Assembly (NCBI GenBank): GCA_031257595.1
Contig: JAIROH010000158.1
Span: forward strand, 1-6,730
Direction of reading: 5' to 3'
From: Treponema sp.
GTDB lineage: Bacteria > Spirochaetota > Spirochaetia > Treponematales > Breznakiellaceae
Length of the DNA: 6,730 nucleotides
A program made the position numbers and the translations under genes. The notes beneath the pieces are model-generated. The model made no database searches and had not been told where the DNA came from. It saw only the letters and a list, made by a program, of their open reading frames with translations. This document shows positions 1 through 4,597 of the stretch, piece after piece; the first letter of the stretch is position 1, and each line of letters begins with the position of its first letter.

Positions 1-856
1 TGGGAAAACCCCGGCGCTCGTAGCGGGCCGACCAGGTTCCCGCCCGCGAGCTTATTTCGGATATTGAGCCGTAACTGTTAAAGAAGAATTTCCAGGCTTC
101 CGCTTCCGCCCCGTTTTCGCCGTAGTTTATCCTGACCGAATCCCCGGCTTCGCCGGTGTACAGCACGCTTTGAGGAAAACCGCTTTCGTCATACCATGTT
201 TCGGCGATGCGGCCCGGAACGTATTCAACGGCGGCAAAAAAATAGCCGTTTTCCGTTCGTACCCTGACAATGACCGGGCGGCCTTCTTCGTCGTGTTCAA
301 CGATAGCCATTTCAAGATCTTCCCCGGTTATGGCGGTGAGCGTCCCCGACGGATCGTATTCGGAAGCGGCCTGGATAAACGACGAGTCCCAAAAAACCGG
401 AAAGCGTACAAGCCTGCCGTTTTGCCATTCGACTGAAATGTCTCCGGGCGCGCTTTTTTCGGCGCTTTTTTCCACGGCGCCGCTTCCCGCGCTTCCTTCA
501 ACGCCGCTTCCTTCGGTGCCGCTTCCTTCGGTGCCGCTTCCTCCCTCCCCTTTCGCCTGTTCCGCAAAGTTTTTCCTGGGCTCTTCAAAACTGACCGTGA
601 TACCGGCCGCCCCGCTTTCGGGGAGCGTATAAAAAAGATCCGGCGGAACCGAAAGCGGCCAGTCCGGCCTCCATGCAAGGAAAAGGCCGTCCGCCGCCCC
701 CAACAGGGCCGCTACGGAAAGATCGGCGGAACGCGCGCCGGAATCCCCCGCGCTTGAATCCTCCGTACCGGAGTTCTGCGCGGCCAGAAACGAAGGAGCG
801 GCCAACAGCAGGATAAAAACCGCCTTTTGCCGTACCGCAATTCTTTTTTTACACAT
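1..856 (-). CDS. Exported protein of unknown function, partial (3' end beyond the left edge)
   Basis: The frame is open without a stop from the start at 856 to the window edge, giving 285 residues of an unfinished protein. The N-terminus is a classic signal peptide: KKR at residues 3-5, a hydrophobic core around 12-25 and a likely cleavage after LAA at 24-26, before Gln27. Residues 103-137 are a low-complexity Gly-Ser-Glu-Thr linker made of five-residue repeats, which separates a short N-terminal segment (about 28-100) from a C-terminal region. That region is rich in Tyr, Asp and Gly with loosely recurring pieces such as TWYDESGFP and YERRGFP, reminiscent of YD-type repeats, but I do not recognise the family. 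It lies about 15 bases after the lplA stop, with AGGGGA at 866-871 as ribosome binding site, so it is probably cotranscribed with the lipoate genes. A GTG at 859 is in frame directly before the ATG and is an equally possible start. Likely periplasmic or outer envelope; function unknown. Confidence 0.85.
   Translation of the reverse strand, partial: MCKKRIAVRQKAVFILLLAAPSFLAAQNSGTEDSSAGDSGARSADLSVAALLGAADGLFLAWRPDWPLSVPPDLFYTLPESGAAGITVSFEEPRKNFAEQAKGEGGSGTEGSGTEGSGVEGSAGSGAVEKSAEKSAPGDISVEWQNGRLVRFPVFWDSSFIQAASEYDPSGTLTAITGEDLEMAIVEHDEEGRPVIVRVRTENGYFFAAVEYVPGRIAETWYDESGFPQSVLYTGEAGDSVRINYGENGAEAEAWKFFFNSYGSISEISSRAGTWSARYERRGFP
497..541 (-). repeat. Three tandem 15-base repeats coding for a Gly-Ser-Gly linker
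   Basis: Three adjacent 15-base units encode GSGTE, GSGTE and GSGVE (residues 106-120 of the exported protein). The first two are identical at the DNA level (GGAAGCGGCACCGAA) and the third differs only in its fourth codon. The unit is a multiple of three, so gain or loss of copies would change linker length without breaking the frame. Confidence 0.8.
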
Positions 857-874
857 CACGCAAATTCCCCTTTC

Positions 875-1648
875 CTAGCGTTTATATATCCAGGATTCGG
901 CGGAAAATTTTTCAGCGGCGAGAGAACGGGCTTTTTCGTCTTCCCCCGCCGAAACCGAAAAACTTTCCGTTCCGAAAGCGCCGAATTCCAGATCAAGGAC
1001 GGTTTTGAAGCCCTGGGTAAACACGCCGGCGGCCGTGTCAAACGAAAGTTCTTTTCCAAGCAAGGCTTTCAGGCTGGTAACCCGTTCCTTTACTTCCTCG
1101 ATAAGCTTTCCCTTTATTTTTTCTTCCGGCACCCGCAGAACCTCGAACATCACGTCCACGTCGTTATCAAGGATCACCGTTCCGTGCTGAAGCAGGCAGC
1201 CCATGCGGCGGGTCTGGGCGTTGCCGGAAACTTTTTTTCCCCCGGCAAGGATGTCGTTGATCCCGGAAAAGACCGCGTCGATGCCAAGGCTTTTTAGCCC
1301 CTCAAGAAGCCCGCCGCAGAGCAGCCGGTAGGATTCTCCCAAATCGCTTTTTGCCAGCGGATGATCCAGGCTCATCGCGATGCTGTAGGTAAGTTCCGAT
1401 TTGTGGAGTACCGCCCCGCCGCCTGAAATACGTCGGACAAGATCAAAGCCCCGGCGGCGGCAGGCTTCCGTGTCCACCTCTTCCCGCAGTCCCTGAAAAT
1501 AGCCGACCGAAACGGCCGGCGGATCCCAGCCAAAAAAACGGAGAACCGGCGAGCCGCTCTCCGCCGATTCGAGCAGAACTTCGTCAAGGGCCATGTTATA
1601 GTACGCGTCGTGAAAACCTGTGTTTAACAGCCTGAACGGATAACTCAA
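875..1648 (-). CDS. lplA: Lipoate-protein ligase, catalytic subunit (LplA-type)
   Basis: This is the catalytic half of a lipoate-protein ligase, which adenylates lipoate (or octanoate) with ATP and transfers it to a lysine of lipoyl carrier domains in the cytoplasm. Visible family motifs are RRISGGGAVLH at residues 72-82, the NDI segment at 131-133, and GGKKVSGNAQ at 136-145, in which Lys139 is the expected substrate-contacting lysine, followed by HGT at 155-157. At 257 residues it is short compared with one-chain ligases such as the E. coli enzyme (about 340) because the C-terminal accessory domain is absent. That domain is encoded separately by the gene just upstream (lplB). The start is TTG at 1648-1646, which overlaps the lplB stop as TTGA and is the arrangement expected for translational coupling. 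The stop is TAG at 877-875. An octanoyltransferase-like specificity cannot be excluded from sequence alone. Confidence 0.92.
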   Translation of the reverse strand: MSYPFRLLNTGFHDAYYNMALDEVLLESAESGSPVLRFFGWDPPAVSVGYFQGLREEVDTEACRRRGFDLVRRISGGGAVLHKSELTYSIAMSLDHPLAKSDLGESYRLLCGGLLEGLKSLGIDAVFSGINDILAGGKKVSGNAQTRRMGCLLQHGTVILDNDVDVMFEVLRVPEEKIKGKLIEEVKERVTSLKALLGKELSFDTAAGVFTQGFKTVLDLEFGAFGTESFSVSAGEDEKARSLAAEKFSAESWIYKR

Positions 1649-1947
1649 AGACGCTCTCCCCCGAAAATTTCCCCCGCGCGAAGCGCCCCGGCAAGCACTT
1701 CGGCAAGACCGGCGCCGTTTATCCCGAAGGCTTCGACGCCTTCTTCGTTGAGAAAGGAGTCGAACGCCGTTCCCGCTTCCGCCGCGGGAATCCCCAAAAG
1801 CCGCGCCTCGGCCCGCTCAAAAGCTTCTTCGGGGCTGGCGAAAAAATCGCCCCGTATCGAGATAAAACGGATAACGCCGTCTTCAATATCGGCGCTGAGG
1901 CGGATAAGCTTACAGCCCGCGGGCCTCCCCATTCCCTCAACGCGCAT
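1645..1947 (-). CDS. lplB: Lipoate-protein ligase accessory subunit (LplB-type, C-terminal domain)
   Basis: A 100-residue protein matching the C-terminal accessory domain of lipoate-protein ligases. The signature is a strand-turn-strand with GVIRFISIRGDFFASPEEA at residues 24-42 (Gly33-Asp34-Phe35-Phe36 being the hallmark), followed by a helix with AEARLLG. In the archaeon Thermoplasma acidophilum this domain is a separate protein needed together with LplA for the adenylation half-reaction; the same role is inferred here. The ATG at 1947 lies 11 bases inside the end of lipA. No strong Shine-Dalgarno sequence precedes it, only a CGGA followed by an A-run, so it probably relies on ribosomes finishing lipA. 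Its TGA stop overlaps the TTG start of lplA. It may stand apart as a real split subunit or reflect fission of an ancestral fused gene with the pieces in reversed order. Confidence 0.85.
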   Translation of the reverse strand: MRVEGMGRPAGCKLIRLSADIEDGVIRFISIRGDFFASPEEAFERAEARLLGIPAAEAGTAFDSFLNEEGVEAFGINGAGLAEVLAGALRAGEIFGGERL

Positions 1948-2836
1948 TTTTTTCCGTTTCTTTCGCGTGATAGCTGGTTCTCGCCAGCGGGGTGGAGATA
2001 ACGCCGAAAAAGCCCCGGTTCCGCCCTTCTTCGGCGTAAAACGCGAAACGTTCGGGGGTCACGTATTCGGCCACGGGAACCTGCTTTTTTGAGGGCCGCA
2101 GGTACTGGCCCAGAACCAGTATGTCCGTTTCCGCCCGGCGAAGCTCGTCCATCGCGGAAAGCACCTCTTCCTGTTTTTCCCCCAAACCGAGAAGTATGCT
2201 TGATTTGGTTTTGGCTTTTCCGCCCGGAACGCCGGACCGCCCGCGGATACCGGCTTTGGCTTCCCGCAGTGTGCGGAGGCTTTTGTCGAACGAAGCCCGG
2301 CCGTCCCTGATGTGCTGAAGGGAACGTACCGTTTCCACATTGTGGGCAATAACGTCGGGAAAGGCTTCGACAAGCCCTTCAAGTTCCGCTCCGTAATAGT
2401 CGGGGATAAGCGTCTCTATCTTTATTGAAGGGTCCGTTTCGCGTATCGCGGCGACGCAGGAGGCAAAGTGCCCGGCGCCCCTGTCGGGAAGATCGTCCCG
2501 GTCTACCGACGTAAGCACGACATAATCAAGGCCCAGCTCTTTCGCGGCCAGGGCTATTTCCCGGCCTTCTTCCGCCCGGACCGGTCTGCCTTCCCCGGCG
2601 GTACTTACCGCGCAAAAGCGGCAGCCACGGGTACAGAGGTCGCCGAGGATCATGAAGGTCGCCGTTCCCATGCCCCAGCATTCGCCTTTGTTGGGACAAT
2701 GGGCTTCGTCGCAGACCGTATGCAGGCCGCGCCGGGCAAGGACCTCGTCGACTTTCTTCCACGTCTCACCGGAAGGGAATTTTACCTTTAGCCAGTCCGG
2801 TTTTCGTTGAAAATTAGCGGGAAGCGCGTTGTCCAT
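1937..2836 (-). CDS. lipA: Lipoyl synthase (radical SAM, two 4Fe-4S clusters)
   Basis: LipA inserts sulfur at C6 and C8 of an octanoyl group already attached to a lipoyl domain. Both cluster motifs are intact: CX4CX5C at Cys42, Cys47 and Cys53 for the auxiliary cluster that donates sulfur, and the radical-SAM CX3CX2C at Cys68, Cys72 and Cys75. The C-terminal RTSYHA at 286-291 supplies Ser288, the conserved serine ligand of the auxiliary cluster. The length of 299 residues is normal. One oddity is a Gly/Lys/Arg-rich stretch around residues 195-209, between the helix ending LREAKA and the conserved TKS..LGLGE, which looks about eight residues longer than in typical LipA. The gene heads the lipA-lplB-lplA run and overlaps lplB by 11 bases. 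The ATG at 2836 has only a weak GGA upstream and a promoter-like TATACT almost touching it. Confidence 0.96.
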   Translation of the reverse strand: MDNALPANFQRKPDWLKVKFPSGETWKKVDEVLARRGLHTVCDEAHCPNKGECWGMGTATFMILGDLCTRGCRFCAVSTAGEGRPVRAEEGREIALAAKELGLDYVVLTSVDRDDLPDRGAGHFASCVAAIRETDPSIKIETLIPDYYGAELEGLVEAFPDVIAHNVETVRSLQHIRDGRASFDKSLRTLREAKAGIRGRSGVPGGKAKTKSSILLGLGEKQEEVLSAMDELRRAETDILVLGQYLRPSKKQVPVAEYVTPERFAFYAEEGRNRGFFGVISTPLARTSYHAKETEKNAR

Positions 2837-2842
2837 ATATCC

Positions 2843-2871
2843 AGTATAACGGTTATGACCGGAAGGGTGAA
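2843..2871 (-). promoter_or_regulatory. Candidate sigma-70-type promoter of the lipA operon
   Basis: On the minus strand TTCACC (2871-2866) and TATACT (2848-2843) are separated by 17 bases. The -10 matches the consensus at five of six positions and the -35 at four. Transcription from here would begin at or very close to the lipA ATG at 2836, which would leave essentially no 5' leader. This fits the lack of a clear Shine-Dalgarno sequence, but the promoter is a motif call only. Confidence 0.4.
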
Positions 2872-2907
2872 GGTAAAACCCACGTCGCTGCTTAGTGGGG
2901 CAGGCAC

Positions 2908-3117
2908 ATGCGCCCGTACCCTGAACAGGAAACCACCGGATGCCTTTGCGTTACCACAGGACGGCGGCAACCCCCGCTCGAGCTAGACGGTCGTCACCTT
3001 CTCCTACGCAGACTCTGATCTGACCATTACCTACGGACGCCGTATGCTCTTCACAGGGGAATTGCCGCCGTCTTATACCAAACAAAGGCATCCGGCAATC
3101 TGCCGTGACGGGCGCAT
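2908..3117. repeat. Large imperfect inverted repeat made of three conserved blocks
   Basis: Two arms face each other, 2908-2970 and 3062-3117, around a 91-base centre. Three blocks are exact reverse complements: ATGCGCCCGT (2908-2917 with 3108-3117), CCGGATGCCTTTG (2936-2948 with 3083-3095) and GACGGCGGCAA (2960-2970 with 3062-3072). The stretches between blocks differ in both sequence and length (18 versus 12 and 11 versus 10 bases). That pattern argues against a shared reading frame and for conservation of DNA or RNA motifs. The element lies in the gene-poor stretch upstream of lipA. It could be ends of a degenerate mobile element, a pair of intergenic repeats in opposite orientation, or a structured RNA; I cannot choose between these. 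Confidence 0.6.
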
Positions 3118-3179
3118 ACGCATGTATCACCCTTGGCAACGTGGGTTTAGACGCTATCCATTCTTTGATTGTATGCGAA

Positions 3180-3225
3180 GGGTACATACCTCGCCCCTGT
3201 GGGGCGTTATAAAAGGTATGTACCC
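3180..3225. repeat. Strong two-stage hairpin with an 11-bp perfect outer stem
   Basis: GGGTACATACC at 3180-3190 is perfectly complementary to GGTATGTACCC at 3215-3225. Inside it CGCCCC (3192-3197) pairs with GGGGCG (3201-3206) around the loop TGT. The inner 3' side is followed by the unpaired TTATAAAA. There is no T-run after the outer stem in either direction, so a standard intrinsic terminator is unlikely. It resembles palindromic intergenic repeats. Confidence 0.7.
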
Positions 3226-3247
3226 TGAGGCAAATACCTTACTAAAA

Positions 3248-3284
3248 CAACCATACCCCGTCCGCTCTGCGGCGGGGTTGGTTG
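3248..3284. repeat. GC-rich hairpin, second palindrome of the cluster
   Basis: CAACCA (3248-3253) pairs with TGGTTG (3279-3284), CCCCG (3256-3260) with CGGGG (3273-3277) and CCGC (3262-3265) with GCGG (3269-3272), with loop TCT and single- or two-base bulges. The total is fifteen paired positions. It sits 22 bases after the preceding hairpin. No T-run follows, so it is better described as a palindromic repeat than as a terminator. Confidence 0.65.
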
Positions 3285-3305
3285 ATTTAGCCAAAACTAT
3301 AAGAG

Positions 3306-3373
3306 TAGACCTTTATCTGTTGGCGGGGGCCCACGGCGACGAAGTGGTGACGCTGCTCAAGTATTACGCGTAA
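3306..3373 (+). pseudogene. Possible C-terminal remnant of a lost gene
   Basis: The frame ending at TAA 3371-3373 reads as a plausible protein tail, VDLYLLAGAHGDEVVTLLKYYA. Its codons end mostly in G or C (for example GTG GTG ACG CTG CTC AAG), as real genes in this window do. Upstream the same frame runs straight through the two hairpins and the inverted repeat, where the translation does not look like a protein. This suggests that only the last 22 or so codons survive, with the rest replaced by the repeat elements. I do not recognise the family, and a chance open frame remains possible. Confidence 0.2.
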
Positions 3374-3416
3374 CGTGTCCCCTGCGTATCCCCTGCTGTT
3401 GTACCTTTATCGTGTT

Positions 3417-3422
3417 TATAAT
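3417..3422 (+). promoter_or_regulatory. Consensus -10 box upstream of the small ribbon-helix-helix gene
   Basis: A perfect TATAAT lies 15 bases before the ATG at 3438. No good -35 is found at the usual spacing (TGCTGT at 17 bases is poor). If used, the message would begin only a few bases before the start codon. This is a motif call only. Confidence 0.35.
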
Positions 3423-3437
3423 AATGTGGAAAAAGCT

Positions 3438-3671
3438 ATGCTTAGAATAACCGAAGAAGAGGCCGCTGCGCTTGATGAACAGGTAACCAGAAACCCGCCC
3501 CAGGTATCGGGGGATGGAAAAAGCGGTTTTTTCATGAAACATAAAGGAAATATCGTCATTTTAGACGATCTTGCCGCCGCTTACCTCCGTACCAAAGCCG
3601 ACGCTGCCCATAAAACGCCCTCCGAGATTATTGGTGACATGATACGAAAAGAACTTGCCGCAGCCACATAA
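3438..3671 (+). CDS. Small ribbon-helix-helix-like DNA-binding protein, antitoxin-like
   Basis: A 77-residue protein whose second half fits a ribbon-helix-helix fold: a short strand GNIVIL (37-42), a helix with DDLAAAYLRTKADAAHK (43-59) and a second helix with TPSEIIGDMIRKELA (60-74). Small dimeric proteins of this fold bind operator DNA and are often antitoxins. The first 30 residues (ITEEEAAALDEQVTRNPP) are helical and charged and could carry a partner-binding segment. I chose the ATG at 3438 over the upstream in-frame GTG at 3375, because the 21 extra residues would be unlike the rest and the TATAAT box would fall inside the gene. The ribosome binding site is weak (GTGGA). No toxin gene follows, since the next gene is convergent, and none is recognisable before it, so its role is undetermined. 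Confidence 0.65.
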   Translation: MLRITEEEAAALDEQVTRNPPQVSGDGKSGFFMKHKGNIVILDDLAAAYLRTKADAAHKTPSEIIGDMIRKELAAAT

Positions 3672-3675
3672 AGGG

Positions 3676-3697
3676 GCGGTTTCCCGCAAAGAGCCGC
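3676..3697. terminator. Weak hairpin between two convergent genes
   Basis: In the 62-base gap between the convergent stops, GCGG (3676-3679) can pair with CCGC (3694-3697) and TTT (3680-3682) with AAA (3688-3690), with a GAG bulge. No clean T-run follows on either strand. It may act as a weak bidirectional terminator, but the evidence is position more than structure. Confidence 0.2.
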
Positions 3698-3733
3698 TAC
3701 CTCCTCCCCCGGCTTATTTTCCGTATCCGGTGA

Positions 3734-4519
3734 TTATACATATCCGTGACATGTTGGTATTCCTCTTTTTTCAAGGTCATTAAGAATGATCGTTATCGAT
3801 TGCTCAAATCCGATATTTGGGGCGAGATAACGGGGATGAGCCGTCCAGTAGACATTTGTATTGCCGACTTTATAATAACAATGATGATCAAACAGTTCTT
3901 CATGATCCGTTTTTACGCCTCCGGTAAGCCAGCTTTCATCTTTGACCCAGTCCATAATTATCATAATGTCGGGCCTGCATATATCAAGGACATAAGAAGC
4001 CGTGTCAAATAGTTCACTGGCGTTTTTGACCTTTTCCCAGTCGGCATATTCCACGCCTTCCGGCTGTGCGGAGACCGTATACCGTTCCATGGAATTGGTT
4101 TCGCCCCAGATAAAGCTTTCCAGTAAATTTTCATAATCGCTGTTTTCGGTAAAGACGGGCTTTAGATTATAAAACGCCGTTAAGAATTGGAATATATAAT
4201 CCCAAAAACTGGTTCCAAAATTGTTCGTCCATTTTAGATAGTTGGCCTTTTCGTTTTGTGTCAAATACGCGTATGCGTTTTCGGCGTTTCTTTCTTTCTT
4301 ACCGCCGGTATAGGCACGTATAAATTCTTCCAGCCAAAACCAATACTGGGTTTCTTTACCGAAAAACGCGATCTTTACGCGGGATTTTTCGTAGTTTTTT
4401 CCAACCTGCGGAATATGGGGCGCCGGTAATCCGGCGGGATTGAACGTCCCGTGATCTCCAAGGGCGTCTACAAATTTACCGATAAGATCGCAATACGCCT
4501 GTTTTAGTTCGTTATACAT
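3734..4519 (-). CDS. Uncharacterised accessory protein with faint uracil-DNA-glycosylase-like motifs
   Basis: A 261-residue cytoplasmic protein without signal peptide or membrane segment. I do not recognise a named family with confidence. Three features recall the uracil-DNA glycosylase superfamily: a strand followed by KIAFFGKETQYW (49-60), at the place of motif A (GQDPY-like); a hydrophobic strand RPDIMIIMDW (182-191); and, near the C-terminus, VYWTAHPRYLAPNIGF (223-238), at the place of motif B (HPSPLS-like). The usual catalytic Asp or Asn of motif A is not obvious; Glu56 occupies the neighbourhood. The rest is rich in Trp, Tyr, Phe and Asn. The codons and bases are visibly more AT-rich than the flanking genes (one 60-base stretch at 4141-4200 has 19 G+C, against about 45 of 60 in part of lipA), which suggests transfer. 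A strong AGGAGG at 4524-4529 marks the ATG at 4519. It is a single gene with no clear partner. Confidence 0.8.
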   Translation of the reverse strand: MYNELKQAYCDLIGKFVDALGDHGTFNPAGLPAPHIPQVGKNYEKSRVKIAFFGKETQYWFWLEEFIRAYTGGKKERNAENAYAYLTQNEKANYLKWTNNFGTSFWDYIFQFLTAFYNLKPVFTENSDYENLLESFIWGETNSMERYTVSAQPEGVEYADWEKVKNASELFDTASYVLDICRPDIMIIMDWVKDESWLTGGVKTDHEELFDHHCYYKVGNTNVYWTAHPRYLAPNIGFEQSITIILNDLEKRGIPTCHGYV

Positions 4520-4523
4520 ACAT

Positions 4524-4529
4524 CCTCCT
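4524..4529 (-). promoter_or_regulatory. Ribosome binding site fixing the start of the UDG-like gene
   Basis: A perfect AGGAGG lies four bases before the ATG at 4519. The spacing is slightly short but identical to that of the LRR gene at 6601. Another ATG at 4523 is out of frame. In the rest of the 78-base gap (4520-4597) I see no clear promoter; GCCC/GGGC at 4572-4586 forms only a short stem. Confidence 0.75.
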
Positions 4530-4597
4530 GGAAGTAATGGTTTTTTTCGGGAGTCTGGCTGGCGACGTCCTGCCCTTTAAACGGGCGGAGCGCCGTG

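Noticed and set aside
1232..1238. A AAA AAA slippery heptamer in lplA at the catalytic lysine codons
   Set aside because: It is in the correct phase for -1 slippage, but the shifted frame stops soon after, no downstream stimulator was recognised, and two adjacent lysines are a conserved part of the active site.
2908..2945. A T-box-like AGGGT with nearby GTGG on the minus strand upstream of lipA
   Set aside because: The bases do not match the T-box consensus AGGGTGGNACCGCG, and a lipoate operon is not an expected T-box target.
2951..3187. A 78-residue minus-strand open frame over the inverted repeat
   Set aside because: The matching arm on the other strand has the blocks in different relative frames, so conservation is not at the protein level; there is no ribosome binding site or recognisable domain.
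3044..3373. A 109-residue plus-strand open frame through the gene-poor region
   Set aside because: Most of it crosses the inverted repeat and both hairpins and does not look like a protein; only the last 22 codons or so have gene-like codon use.
3375..3437. An upstream GTG start for the ribbon-helix-helix gene
   Set aside because: The extra 21 residues are unlike the rest, and the consensus -10 box would lie inside the coding region; the ATG at 3438 is preferred.
4572..4586. Stem GCCC/GGGC after the LRR gene as an intrinsic terminator
   Set aside because: Only four GC pairs and no following T-run on the minus strand.
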